Shown here piece by piece: positions 45,089-52,995 of a DNA stretch of 64,000 nucleotides. Each line of letters starts with the position of its first letter. Position 1 is the first letter of the stretch. The position numbers and the translations under genes are program-made. The DNA comes from a virus: positions 35,658 to 99,657 of the IMG/VR virus record IMGVR_UViG_3300044825_002608; one strand, given 5' to 3'. The notes under the pieces are model-generated. The model saw nothing but the letters and a program-made list of their open reading frames with translations, had not been told where the DNA came from and ran no database searches.

Positions 45089-46068
45089 CTTTACTTGAAT
45101 CATCTCTGAATAAAGACGGTACAGGCGGCACTGAGATTATGGGTCGTGCGTGGCAAGACCTTGTACTTCCTGCTGCTCCTGACCTTGCTGACTGGCACTG
45201 GTGTGTGATTCCCGGCGATAATGTAATTTCGCCAGATAGTTCTAATATTGTTTGGTTACATCCTCATCATCTAGAAGCAAATCTAGAACAACTGATGGAC
45301 AAACAATTCCAGAAACATTTTAAGGCATATGTCTTTGTTTCTGATTGGCAGTATGAAAGATTTGGTGAACGATTCCAATTACCAATGGAAAAATGTTATG
45401 TGATTAAAAATGCAATTCATACATTTGAACCTCATAAGAAACCAGAAGGTAAATTACAACTAATGTTCCATCCAAATCCTATTCGTGGATTGGATGTTCT
45501 TCTAGAAGCAATTAAATTAATTCCAGAAGAAGATTTTGACCTTCATATCTTTCACGAATTAGATCCTGATGAAAGAAAGAAACAATATGAACAAGGACTT
45601 CAAACTTATGAGTATTCATATGTTGTACCACAAGAAGAACAGTTCCTTCGTTATTGTTTAAAACTTGCAAATGATGATAAAAGAGTTGTTCGTCATACTA
45701 GAACAAACAATTCAAAGATTCGTGAGCAATTAATGAACACTCATATCTTTGCTTATCCTGCATATTTCCAGGAAACATCCTGTATTTGTATGATTGAAGC
45801 ACTTGCTGCTGGATGCTCTGTGCTTACTAGTAATCTTGCCGTTCTTCCTGAAACTGGATTGGGATTTTCTAGACATTATGGATTTATTCCTGATCGTCAA
45901 AAACACATTGAGAGATTTGCAAGAGAACTTAAAAAAACGATTACTGAATATCGAAATGGTGAGTTTGATAATACTCGACAAGTAGAAATCGTAAATAAAT
46001 ATTATGGATGGGATACCCGAGTACAAGATTGGGTACAATTTTCAAAAGAACTTTGGAGGAAAGGTTGA
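45085..46068 (+). CDS. GT4-type glycosyltransferase
   Basis: The 327-residue protein has a GTGGTEIMGRAW glycine-rich acceptor loop near residue 11, FHPNPIRGLDVLLEAI in the linker, and FQETSCICMIEALAAGC near residue 232, an E-x7-E donor motif of family GT4. Its ribosome site (AAAGGAGG) is strong. It is the last of the second glycan cluster, and its stop overlaps the next start. Confidence 0.8.
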   Translation: MTLLESSLNKDGTGGTEIMGRAWQDLVLPAAPDLADWHWCVIPGDNVISPDSSNIVWLHPHHLEANLEQLMDKQFQKHFKAYVFVSDWQYERFGERFQLPMEKCYVIKNAIHTFEPHKKPEGKLQLMFHPNPIRGLDVLLEAIKLIPEEDFDLHIFHELDPDERKKQYEQGLQTYEYSYVVPQEEQFLRYCLKLANDDKRVVRHTRTNNSKIREQLMNTHIFAYPAYFQETSCICMIEALAAGCSVLTSNLAVLPETGLGFSRHYGFIPDRQKHIERFARELKKTITEYRNGEFDNTRQVEIVNKYYGWDTRVQDWVQFSKELWRKG

Positions 46069-46286
46069 TGGAAACTAAAACACTTACTTTAAACTTAATG
46101 AGTCTTTATCATTTGACTTATGATCCAAATAATGATACTGGTTATACTCTGGATCAAGTAAGACAGATGATTGAAGAACACGGTGCAGATCATGAAGTAG
46201 AAGCAACTGTAACAGTTGGTCTTAATCCTGTGAATGTTGATGCTACCGAAGTAGTTGAACCTGCACAACTTGAAGAATCTGTATAA
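46068..46286 (+). CDS. 72-residue acidic protein of unknown function
   Basis: The start overlaps the upstream stop (TGATG) behind a good GGAGGAAAGG ribosome site. The product is acidic with a helix-like GYTLDQVRQMIEEHG and a Val-rich C-terminus. No known domain is recognised. Confidence 0.65.
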   Translation: METKTLTLNLMSLYHLTYDPNNDTGYTLDQVRQMIEEHGADHEVEATVTVGLNPVNVDATEVVEPAQLEESV

Positions 46287-46304
46287 TCTATTTTAGGTGA
46301 AAAA

Positions 46305-46541
46305 ATGAACTTTACCGTATATTCAAAAGATAGTTGCCCATACTGCTACAAAATTAAACAAGTCTTAGAGTTGACTGGAAGCAACTTTGTAGTGTATAAT
46401 TTGGGAGAACATTTTACCAAAGATGAGTTTTATTCTGAGTTTGGTGAAGGTTCAACATTTCCTCAAGTCCTTTGCGATGATCAAAAACTTGGTGGATGCA
46501 CTGACACAATTGAATACTTAAAAGAGAAGAAAATTGTCTAA
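46305..46541 (+). CDS. Glutaredoxin
   Basis: The 78-residue protein has the full small glutaredoxin pattern: a first beta strand, the redox CPYC motif at residues 11-14, cis-Pro in TFPQV and GGCTDT at the glutathione site. T4-like phages use such proteins to reduce ribonucleotide reductase; no reductase is in this window. A late promoter box follows 7 bases after the stop. Confidence 0.9.
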   Translation: MNFTVYSKDSCPYCYKIKQVLELTGSNFVVYNLGEHFTKDEFYSEFGEGSTFPQVLCDDQKLGGCTDTIEYLKEKKIV

Positions 46542-46547
46542 TACGAA

Positions 46548-46734
46548 TATAAATAATGATAGCCACAAAAATCGTGGTGTTGATTTTATTTTATATGGAG
46601 GAAAAAGGAAGCAAACCTATCCATTTCACATAATATTTCAAAAGGTGGTTTGCTTTCTTAAACGGGAAGTAACCATTTATTTTGAATTTTCCTTTAAATT
46701 GAGGAAAAAATAAGTAGTTTCCCGGAGAAAAGAA
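46548..46734 (+). ncRNA. Possible structured non-coding RNA behind a late promoter
   Basis: TATAAATA (46548-46555) opens a roughly 190-base stretch with no convincing gene. It holds an inverted repeat of about 11 bases (AAGCAAACC near 46608 with GGTTTGCTT near 46647). An inner TTTTCCT...AGGAAAA hairpin lies near 46690-46710, inside a CGGGAA...TTCCCG pair (about 46662 and 46719). A 25-codon frame at 46556 is hydrophobic but unsupported. It may be a leader of the 46735 gene or a separate RNA. Confidence 0.45.
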
Positions 46735-46965
46735 ATGTTGGCAACTAGTTTAGTTTTTGGTTGTTTTTTAACAATCCTATTTCTCATAGTAGGACTTTTA
46801 ACTGGTTGGGTTGCTAGAGAATATATGATGAATTATCAGGATAAACCAAAACTTCATCCAGAATTTTTTGACGACAATGGAAATGTAATACCTGATGAAG
46901 TTTTAGCAGTTAGTTTTAATCCTGATTATTTCGATGACGATGAACTTGATGATGAAGAGGACTAA
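46735..46965 (+). CDS. 76-residue membrane protein with acidic tail
   Basis: One hydrophobic helix (residues 4-27, LVFGCFLTILFLIVGLLTGW) is followed by a strongly acidic soluble tail ending DDDELDDEED. No known domain is recognised. The stop is followed by a CTAAATA late-type box. Confidence 0.7.
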   Translation: MLATSLVFGCFLTILFLIVGLLTGWVAREYMMNYQDKPKLHPEFFDDNGNVIPDEVLAVSFNPDYFDDDELDDEED

Positions 46966-46998
46966 ATAACATACAATCATTTTGGAATTTGATTTTTT

Positions 46999-47604
46999 AT
47001 GACTACAACAACGCAAAAGAAACCCGCAAGTAATTCTAAGAAAGTTGCGGATAAGAAAACTGATAATGCCATTACAGAATTACCTGCAAATCCATTTATT
47101 TTTGAAATTCTTCAACTTACATCTAAGCAACGATCTAATGCAAAGAAAGTAGAAGTTCTTCAAAAATATAATCATCCATCTTTAAAGTCTATTTTTATTT
47201 GGAATTTTGATGAAAGTATAATTTCTATGCTTCCTCCTGGAGAAGTTCCATACGCTAGTGTAGGCGAACAAAATTCTTTTGGTGGAACCATTAGTGGTAA
47301 AATTGAGGATGCTGTAACTAAAATGCAAGAAATTGGATCAAATTCCTTAGGATCTCAAGATCAAGGATTTTCTTCCATTCGTAAAGAATATACTAAGTTT
47401 TATAATTTTGTGAAAGGTGGTAATGATGGACTAAGTTCTCTTCGTAGAGAGACAATGTTCATTAATATTCTTCAGGGACTTCACCCACTTGAGGCTGAAA
47501 TTTTATGTCTTGTGAAAGATAAGCAACTTGAAACAAAGTATAAAATTACAAAAGAAATCGTATCTGAAGCTTATCCTGATATTCAGTGGGGAGGTCGTTC
47601 TTGA
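46999..47604 (+). CDS. Conserved T4-like cyanophage protein, unknown function
   Basis: The 201-residue protein has a Lys-rich N-terminus, then PFIFEILQLTSKQRSNAKKVEVL and IFIWNFDESI. The C-terminal half is helical (HPLEAEILCLVKDKQLETKY). I recognise the pattern from cyanophage genomes (DUF6433-like), where it lies near core genes, but no role is known. The gene overlaps the next by 4 bases (TTGA). Confidence 0.65.
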   Translation: MTTTTQKKPASNSKKVADKKTDNAITELPANPFIFEILQLTSKQRSNAKKVEVLQKYNHPSLKSIFIWNFDESIISMLPPGEVPYASVGEQNSFGGTISGKIEDAVTKMQEIGSNSLGSQDQGFSSIRKEYTKFYNFVKGGNDGLSSLRRETMFINILQGLHPLEAEILCLVKDKQLETKYKITKEIVSEAYPDIQWGGRS

Positions 47605-47954
47605 GTAAACTTCATGATGTAATTAAAAAAGTACAAAATACCGAAGATAAGATGGAATCTTGGACACCTGCAGAAAAAGAAACTTGTAAATCAAAATATG
47701 GATGTGATATTTTGATTCAAAATGGTTCCTATGCTGAAGTGTGTACTAAAGATGCACCAAGTGACGCATATATTGTTAAATATTTTCTTGATGATAAAAT
47801 TTGTTTTGATTTGACACGAGGTTCACGAGTTCGTTTATTTGATATGTATTGGGACAAGTTTCGTGATAATTTGAAGAGTATTAGTTTTGGATATGGTAGA
47901 ATAGGTCCAAAACTTTGGGGATATAAGGCACCTGAAAAGAAAAAGAGAAAGTGA
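47601..47954 (+). CDS. Conserved cyanophage protein, TTG start
   Basis: I start at the TTG at 47601, overlapping the upstream TGA. The resulting SKLHDVIKKV opening fits, and an upstream ATG would lie well inside the previous gene. The 117-residue product is Lys/Tyr-rich with LRG-type basic patches and ends in a Lys-rich tail (APEKKKRK), which could bind nucleic acid. Function is unknown. Confidence 0.6.
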   Translation: MSKLHDVIKKVQNTEDKMESWTPAEKETCKSKYGCDILIQNGSYAEVCTKDAPSDAYIVKYFLDDKICFDLTRGSRVRLFDMYWDKFRDNLKSISFGYGRIGPKLWGYKAPEKKKRK

Positions 47955-48026
47955 TTTCCCAGGGAGTCTAAAAAATTTCCCCAAAAATTTCTCACGCGAT
48001 AGTTTTTATATATAGTAATGCTCTAA

Positions 48027-48095
48027 TAAGGTCGCACTTTTAGAGAAGGGTGGAGAAATCCACCCTATTTTATTATAAATACTATTGCGACCTTA
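48027..48095 (+). promoter_or_regulatory. Two-stem leader with late promoter, GIY-YIG gene 1
   Basis: TAAGGTCGCA (48027-48036) pairs with TGCGACCTTA (48086-48095). Inside is AGGGTGGA, a GAAA loop and TCCACCCT (48047-48066), then TATAAATA (48074-48081). The same layout with different bases is found at 50385 and 63241. Confidence 0.75.
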
Positions 48096-48107
48096 ATTTA
48101 GAAGCGG

Positions 48108-48710
48108 ATGAGAAAGTTTTATGTCTACGCATATTTGCGTGAGGATAAATATACACCCTATTATATTGGGAAGGGATGTGGTAAAAGATGCTATCATAAA
48201 AGGGGAAAAAATTGCAATCCTCCAAAAGATAGAAGTAGGGTAATTATTGTAAAAGATGATTTGTTAGAAGAAGATGCGTTTAGTCTTGAAAAGATATTAA
48301 TAAATTTTTGGGGAAGAAAATGTGATGGTGGAATTCTTTTAAATATTTCTCCCGGAGGAAGTGCTCCTCCAATTGGTAATGGTAGCAATCTTTTTTTATA
48401 TAGTAAAGAAAGAAAAATAAAAGGAAGTAAAATTCATCCAGCAAAAAAAGTTATTATTGGCGGGGTTGAATATATTTCTTTAAAACAAGCATCTGAAATT
48501 TTAAATATTAATCATTCAACTTTATCTAAAAGAGTTAGAATGGGAAAAGATTTGGATGTTCCAATTAAAAAAGTAAGTAAAATTTTAGTTTTAATTAACG
48601 ATGAAGAATATTCCGTTAAAGATGCTGCTCAAATTTTAAATATTTCTTCTCATACTTTGAGGGCAAAAATATCAAGAAATCATCCATCGATTAAATATAA
48701 AAAAATTTAA
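48108..48710 (+). CDS. GIY-YIG homing endonuclease 1
   Basis: The 200-residue protein starts with the nuclease domain: FYVYAYLRE (GIY strand equivalent), PYYIGKGCG (YIG strand) and a Glu-containing helix (EEDAFSLEKILINFWGRK). Two C-terminal NUMOD1-type helix-turn-helix repeats follow: EYISLKQASEILNINHSTLSKRV and EYSVKDAAQILNISSHTLRAKI. It differs from the other copies, which use NUMOD3 repeats. Its leader is at 48027. Confidence 0.87.
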   Translation: MRKFYVYAYLREDKYTPYYIGKGCGKRCYHKRGKNCNPPKDRSRVIIVKDDLLEEDAFSLEKILINFWGRKCDGGILLNISPGGSAPPIGNGSNLFLYSKERKIKGSKIHPAKKVIIGGVEYISLKQASEILNINHSTLSKRVRMGKDLDVPIKKVSKILVLINDEEYSVKDAAQILNISSHTLRAKISRNHPSIKYKKI

Positions 48711-48742
48711 TAATATACATTTTAGTGTAAATTAATACACTA

Positions 48743-48917
48743 TTGACTAAATATTATTAGGTGTGTTATATTACCACCATCGTTCATCCTCATTAAACAG
48801 GACGCAAGTAGGACGACGCGGAACGCAATATCGTTCATTCGCTATTTCAGAATAGCGAACGGAAACGCCGCCCAAAGGAACGGGAATTAAAAATCTCATT
48901 TCTTTAGGAGAATTTCA
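48743..48917 (+). promoter_or_regulatory. Promoter and structured leader of the 48918 gene
   Basis: TTGACT (48743) and TATATT (48767-48772) are 18 bases apart. The leader of about 140 bases is GC-richer than its surroundings and contains TTCGCTATT, TCAG and AATAGCGAA (48838-48859) as a perfect 9-base hairpin with further CGTTC/GAACG pairing. Other C/G-rich patches follow, then an AGGAG ribosome site. A regulatory 5' RNA is suggested. Confidence 0.6.
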
Positions 48918-49052
48918 ATGAATAAAACCGTTTATAGAGGTGTCCCCTACGACACCGAAGTTCGTCGCCAGCAACAACAGCAGGCACAGCAACAACCTCA
49001 ACAATACAACGAAACCTATCGCGGTGTTAAGTTTGTAAAGGAGGCAAAGTGA
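48918..49052 (+). CDS. 44-residue DUF4278-like protein
   Basis: The short protein has two YRGV repeats (TVYRGVPY at the start, TYRGVKF at the end) around a Gln-rich centre. YRG[VI].[YF] is the mark of DUF4278, a cyanobacterial and cyanophage domain of unknown role. An AGGAG site lies 9 bases upstream. The stop overlaps the next start. Confidence 0.75.
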   Translation: MNKTVYRGVPYDTEVRRQQQQQAQQQPQQYNETYRGVKFVKEAK

Positions 49053-49147
49053 TGAAAAAACTTAATGTTCTTCAACTGATCAAAGATCAAAAACAAAAAG
49101 AAGATCGTCGTCATAAAGCACTCCTTGTAAATGCAGGAGCAAAATAA
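49052..49147 (+). CDS. 31-residue basic peptide
   Basis: The frame is coupled at both ends (GTGATG upstream, TAATG downstream) and has GGAGG 9-13 bases before its ATG. The product is a single basic helix-like peptide (LIKDQKQKEDRRHKALL). Function is unknown. Confidence 0.55.
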   Translation: MKKLNVLQLIKDQKQKEDRRHKALLVNAGAK

Positions 49148-49230
49148 TGCTAGTTATGGCACAAATAGCAGTATCATCTGCAGCTTTAATTGCACTTTTG
49201 TCATTGTACATACAGTTTATTTACAAGTAA
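49147..49230 (+). CDS. 27-residue membrane peptide
   Basis: The ATG overlaps the upstream stop. The product is almost all one hydrophobic helix (QIAVSSAALIALLSLYIQF) with a C-terminal Lys. Size and coupling resemble tiny thylakoid subunits, but no match is recognised. A terminator follows at 49243. Confidence 0.5.
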   Translation: MLVMAQIAVSSAALIALLSLYIQFIYK

Positions 49231-49242
49231 ATTAAACTTTGA

Positions 49243-49270
49243 GGGGGGGATTGACTTCCCCCCTTTTTTT
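49243..49270 (+). terminator. Intrinsic terminator
   Basis: GGGGGGA and TCCCCCC pair around a 6-base loop, followed by seven T and then ATG (which here meets a stop at once). Confidence 0.88.
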
Positions 49271-49302
49271 ATGTAAAATACTGGAAACCCTCACATGTAT
49301 GG

Positions 49303-49461
49303 ATGGATAGAGAAAAAGTAAAACTAATTGTTCGCAATCTTGAATTGCTTGTAGATTCTCTAAAGGCAGAAATCTATTCTGATGTTAAATCATGCAAATA
49401 TGATGACATCAAACCAAAATACCTTGATTACGACGAAATTTTTGAAGAGGATAATGACTAA
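49303..49461 (+). CDS. 52-residue acidic protein, unknown function
   Basis: The product has an amphipathic helix (VKLIVRNLELLVDSLKAEI) and an acidic end (DEIFEEDND). It overlaps the next gene by 8 bases. No family is recognised. Confidence 0.6.
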   Translation: MDREKVKLIVRNLELLVDSLKAEIYSDVKSCKYDDIKPKYLDYDEIFEEDND

Positions 49462-49621
49462 TAGAGCAAAGGAACTTGTAAAACTGCTTGAGAGACTTAC
49501 TAAACAAGATCATCTTTATAGTGGAGAACAACTCAAGGAAATGAAATCACAATTGCGAGTAGTTAAGCAAGAACTCGCAGAACTGGAAGCAAAAACAACA
49601 AAAGGATTTGGAAAGAAATGA
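49454..49621 (+). CDS. 55-residue coiled-coil-like protein
   Basis: I use the ATG at 49454 because earlier in-frame ATGs would lie inside the previous gene. The 55-residue product is heptad-rich (LVKLLERLTKQ, LRVVKQELAELEAK), suggesting a coiled coil. It overlaps thyX by 4 bases (ATGA). Confidence 0.6.
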   Translation: MTNRAKELVKLLERLTKQDHLYSGEQLKEMKSQLRVVKQELAELEAKTTKGFGKK

Positions 49622-50370
49622 AACCAATTAAATCAAAGGATCTTCTTGAACTTGACAAGCATCTTGAAGTAGTAAAACTTCAAGGTTATCCAATCCCAGA
49701 GCAAGTTATTTGGCAAGCGGGAAAGGGGGATTATTCTGAAGTTCCCATTCACCATGTAAAAGTTCCTTCTAATCAGGAATGTGGTGAATGGATTGTTGAG
49801 CAACTACTTGCAAATGAGCGTGGTCATTGGGGTCCTATTGAACACCCTGCCATTACTTTTTCAGTAGCGGGTTTTGTTCATAATGTAATTGTTCAGGCAC
49901 GAACTCATCGTATTGGTACTTCTTGGGATGTTCAATCCCAGCGTTATACTGGTAAGCGTGTAGTAAAGGTTTCTAAAGGTGAACTTCCTATTGAAGAAGT
50001 CTTCTACGTGCGTCCTGTAGGGTTCTATACCAATCGTAAGGGTAAGAAGTATGAATGGACTGAAGAACACCGTCAACGCAAACTAGAGCGTATTCTAAAT
50101 GAGTGTGAGGAGTATGCTGAGTATTATGAACAGGGAATGTGTGAAGAACATATCCGTGACTACCTACCACAAGCAATTCGTCAGAACTTTGTAGTAACTT
50201 TTAATCTACGCTCTGTTCTTCACTTCATGGACCTTCGTTCAAAACTTGATGCTCAAATTGAGATTCAAGCATTGTGTGATGCTTTCATTCCCGAACTTCA
50301 GAAGTGGGCACCAAACGTTTGGAAATATTATGAAGAAAAAAGGTTGAAGAAAGCAAAACTGTCTCCATAA
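49618..50370 (+). CDS. thyX: Flavin-dependent thymidylate synthase ThyX
   Basis: The 250-residue protein carries the ThyX motif as RTHRIGTSWDVQSQRY near residue 98 (R-x-H-R-x-G/A-T-S-x4-S-x-R-Y). The flanking HPAITFSVAGF and a C-terminal LRSVLHFMDLRSKLDAQIEIQ with the substrate-binding Arg and Gln are also present. It makes dTMP from dUMP using FAD, NADPH and methylene-folate for phage DNA synthesis. A GIY-YIG unit is inserted right behind its stop. Confidence 0.93.
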   Translation: MKPIKSKDLLELDKHLEVVKLQGYPIPEQVIWQAGKGDYSEVPIHHVKVPSNQECGEWIVEQLLANERGHWGPIEHPAITFSVAGFVHNVIVQARTHRIGTSWDVQSQRYTGKRVVKVSKGELPIEEVFYVRPVGFYTNRKGKKYEWTEEHRQRKLERILNECEEYAEYYEQGMCEEHIRDYLPQAIRQNFVVTFNLRSVLHFMDLRSKLDAQIEIQALCDAFIPELQKWAPNVWKYYEEKRLKKAKLSP

Positions 50371-50384
50371 ATAATTCCGCCTGA

Positions 50385-50458
50385 AGTTGACTGCAATCTC
50401 TACGGGTAGGAGAGTAGAAATACTCTCCTTTAAATTATAAATATTAATGCAGTCAACT
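50385..50458 (+). promoter_or_regulatory. Two-stem leader with late promoter, GIY-YIG gene 2
   Basis: AGTTGACTGCA (50385-50395) pairs with TGCAGTCAACT (50448-50458). Inside is AGGAGAGTA, a GAAA loop and TACTCTCCT (50408-50429), then TATAAATA (50436-50443). The late start would fall near the 3' arm, freeing the start region at 50470. Confidence 0.78.
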
Positions 50459-50469
50459 AAAGAGCAGTT

Positions 50470-51216
50470 ATGGTAAATCCTAACAGATTTTATACTTACG
50501 CTTATTTAAGAGAGGATAGAACTCCTTATTACATAGGTAAAGGTAATGGAGATAGAGTTTATAGAAAAAGACAAAAGGGAGTTAACCCACCAAAAGACAA
50601 ATTCAGAATAATCTTATTAAAACAAAATATTTCAGAAGAAGAAGCATTCAAGCACGAAATCTATATGATTGCTGTTTTTGGTAGAAAAGATTTAGGAACT
50701 GGTATTCTTCATAATAGAACTGATGGGGGTGAGGGAATGTGTGGATATAAACATTCCGAAGAAACTAGAAAAAAAATTGGAGAAATTGGTAAAGGTAGAA
50801 AATGTAAAGATGAAACTAGAAAAAAATTAAGTAAAGCAAGTAAAAATAGAGTTTGTAGTGAGGAAACTAGAAAAAAATTAAGTGCATCGAAGACTGGCAA
50901 AAATAATCCTATGTATGGAAAAACTCCATCCAAAGAAACTAAAATAAAAGCAAGTAAAGCGAATAAAGGAAATAGTGCTTGTGGTTGGAATAAAGGTAAA
51001 AAAATGAAACCCTTTAGTGAAGATCATAAAAGAAAAATAAGTGAATATGCTAAAAATAAAAGTGAGGAACATAGAAAAAAATTGAGCGAATCTTCAAAAG
51101 GTAGAATATCTCCTAATAAAGGTAAAAAAATGAGTGAAGAACATAAAAGAAAAATAGGTGAAGCAAATAAAAAGAGATGGGAAGAAAAAACAACCTATTT
51201 AAATCTTAATAAATAA
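50470..51216 (+). CDS. GIY-YIG homing endonuclease 2
   Basis: The 248-residue protein has FYTYAYLRE and PYYIGKGNG as the two signature strands, then EEEAFKHEIYMIAVFGRKD with the metal-binding Glu. The C-terminal 150 residues are NUMOD3 DNA-binding repeats (HSEETRKKIGE, GKNNPMYGKTPS, SEEHKRKIGE). It sits between thyX and a small conserved gene. The N-terminal half is very like the copies at 59100 and 62603. Confidence 0.9.
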   Translation: MVNPNRFYTYAYLREDRTPYYIGKGNGDRVYRKRQKGVNPPKDKFRIILLKQNISEEEAFKHEIYMIAVFGRKDLGTGILHNRTDGGEGMCGYKHSEETRKKIGEIGKGRKCKDETRKKLSKASKNRVCSEETRKKLSASKTGKNNPMYGKTPSKETKIKASKANKGNSACGWNKGKKMKPFSEDHKRKISEYAKNKSEEHRKKLSESSKGRISPNKGKKMSEEHKRKIGEANKKRWEEKTTYLNLNK

Positions 51217-51238
51217 ATTATCTTGAATTCGTAACTTT

Positions 51239-51478
51239 ATGCCTACATATCGCTTTGAAAATACGGAAACTGGAGAAATATTTGAGAAATGGATGCTTAT
51301 GGCAGAAAAAGAACCATATCTCAAAGAAAATCCTCATCTTAAACCACTTATACCAACACAAATGAATGTTGGTGAAGTGGGCGATTGGAAAAATAAATTA
51401 ATTAATAAGCACCCAGATTGGAATACTGTTCTGGATCGTGCAAGTAAAGCACCAAAATCAACCGTAAAGAAAATTTAA
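51239..51478 (+). CDS. 79-residue conserved phage protein
   Basis: The opening PTYRFENTETGEIFEKWM resembles the FmdB-type zinc-ribbon N-terminus, but no Cys is present, so a zinc site is excluded. The rest is Lys/Pro-rich. The stop overlaps the PhoH start. Function is unknown. Confidence 0.65.
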   Translation: MPTYRFENTETGEIFEKWMLMAEKEPYLKENPHLKPLIPTQMNVGEVGDWKNKLINKHPDWNTVLDRASKAPKSTVKKI

Positions 51479-52233
51479 TGGCAAGAAAAAACAGAAGAGC
51501 AGATCAACCAATTGGGGTTGGTCTTACTACTCGTCAAATGAAGCGTAGAAAACCATTAAGTAGTGAGTATCTGATAGATATCGATCCTCTTACAGAAAAT
51601 CAAAGAAAACTTTTTAATTCGTATTCTGAAGGTAAGCATCTTGTTGCTTATGGGTGTGCTGGAACTGGTAAAACATTCATCACGCTCTACAATGCACTAA
51701 GAGACGTTCTTGATGAAAGAAGTCCTTATGAAAAGGTTTATATTGTAAGATCTTTAGTTGCTACTAGAGAGATTGGTTTTCTTCCAGGTTCTCATGATGA
51801 CAAGGCAGACATTTACCAAATTCCTTATAAGAATATGGTAAAGTATATGTTCCAAATGCCTAGTGATGCTGACTTTGAAATGCTCTATGGAAATCTGAAA
51901 TCTCAAGAAACAGTTAAGTTTTGGAGTACTTCATTCCTTAGAGGAACAACTCTTGATAACGCAATCGTAATTGTTGATGAGTTCCAAAACGCAAATTTTC
52001 ACGAATTATGTTCTATCATTACTCGTGTTGGTGAAAACTGTAAAATTATGTTTTGTGGAGACGCAACTCAAAGTGATCTTATAAAGACAAATGAAAGAAA
52101 TGGTGTTATTGACTTTATGAAAATTCTTAGATCTATGCCTTCTTTTGATATTATTGAATTTGGTATAGATGATATTGTTAGATCTGGGTTAGTTCGTGAA
52201 TTTATTATCGCCAAAGAAACTTTGGGTCTTTAA
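51478..52233 (+). CDS. phoH: PhoH-like ATPase
   Basis: The 251-residue protein has Walker A GCAGTGKTF near residue 60, Walker B IVIVDEFQN near residue 162 and the family-specific LRGTTLDNA and MFCGDATQSD segments. PhoH is a cytoplasmic NTPase common in marine phages. It is named for phosphate-stress induction in bacteria; its phage role is unsettled. No clear Pho box was seen upstream. Confidence 0.93.
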   Translation: MARKNRRADQPIGVGLTTRQMKRRKPLSSEYLIDIDPLTENQRKLFNSYSEGKHLVAYGCAGTGKTFITLYNALRDVLDERSPYEKVYIVRSLVATREIGFLPGSHDDKADIYQIPYKNMVKYMFQMPSDADFEMLYGNLKSQETVKFWSTSFLRGTTLDNAIVIVDEFQNANFHELCSIITRVGENCKIMFCGDATQSDLIKTNERNGVIDFMKILRSMPSFDIIEFGIDDIVRSGLVREFIIAKETLGL

Positions 52234-52262
52234 TAATGGTATTGATGAAAAACTTATAACAA

Positions 52263-52291
52263 TTGACGAATCCATACCTATGGGATATAAT
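52263..52291 (+). promoter_or_regulatory. Sigma-70 type promoter before the exonuclease gene
   Basis: TTGACG (52263-52268) and TATAAT (52286-52291) have a 17-base spacer. It drives the exonuclease, gp33, gp59 and 53831 genes. Confidence 0.8.
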
Positions 52292-52311
52292 AAAGGAAGA
52301 GTGAGGTCTTA

Positions 52312-52995
52312 ATGTTCAATCATATTGATATTGAATTACCCAAACTTGAAAGAACTACAATTGATGGGGTAAGATATTATGAAGTTCCTGATAATGGGGA
52401 ACTACTAAAATTAGTTTCAATTACTTCTGTAACTAGTCACAAAAATCGCCAGTTTTTTGCAAACTGGCGTAAAAAAGTTGGGGAAGAAAAAGCAAATAAA
52501 ATAACCAAACAAGCAACTAGTCGCGGTACTGATATGCATAGTTTGGTTGAAAATTATCTTTATAACATTCCAAAACTTCCAGAAGTCCAGCCTTTGTCAG
52601 AATTCTTATTTAAAATCGCTAGACCAGAATTAAATAAGATAAATAATATTTACGCTCTCGAAGGTTCTCTATACAGTAAAGTTCTTGGAATAGCAGGAAC
52701 AGTAGATTGTATTGGAGAGTTTGATGGAGAATTGGCAATAATTGACTTTAAAACATCAAAAAAACCAAAGCCCAAAGAATGGATTGAACATTATTTTGTT
52801 CAATGTATGGCATACGGGGCAATGTTTTACGAATTAACTGGAATTCCAATTAAAAAACTTGTAGTTATTATGGCTTGCGAAAATGGAGAATGCGTCGTTT
52901 ATGAAGAAAAAGACAAATCAAAATACATCAAACTCCTCACTGAATACATTAGAGAGTTTGTTAGAGATAGACTGGAACTCTATGGAACAAAATAA
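52312..52995 (+). CDS. PD-(D/E)XK exonuclease (MGME1/RecB-like)
   Basis: The 227-residue protein has RGTDMHSLVENYL, the GxxxH helix of RecB-type nucleases, near residue 65. GIAGTVDCIGEFDGELAIIDFKTS follows near residue 130, providing the catalytic Asp, Asp and Lys. QCMAYGAMF is the QxxxY motif. A role in DNA recombination or host DNA recycling is likely. It overlaps gp33 by 14 bases. Confidence 0.8.
   Translation: MFNHIDIELPKLERTTIDGVRYYEVPDNGELLKLVSITSVTSHKNRQFFANWRKKVGEEKANKITKQATSRGTDMHSLVENYLYNIPKLPEVQPLSEFLFKIARPELNKINNIYALEGSLYSKVLGIAGTVDCIGEFDGELAIIDFKTSKKPKPKEWIEHYFVQCMAYGAMFYELTGIPIKKLVVIMACENGECVVYEEKDKSKYIKLLTEYIREFVRDRLELYGTK

Noticed and set aside
51239-51478. FmdB-type zinc-ribbon protein
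   Set aside because: The opening is similar, but no cysteine is present to bind zinc.
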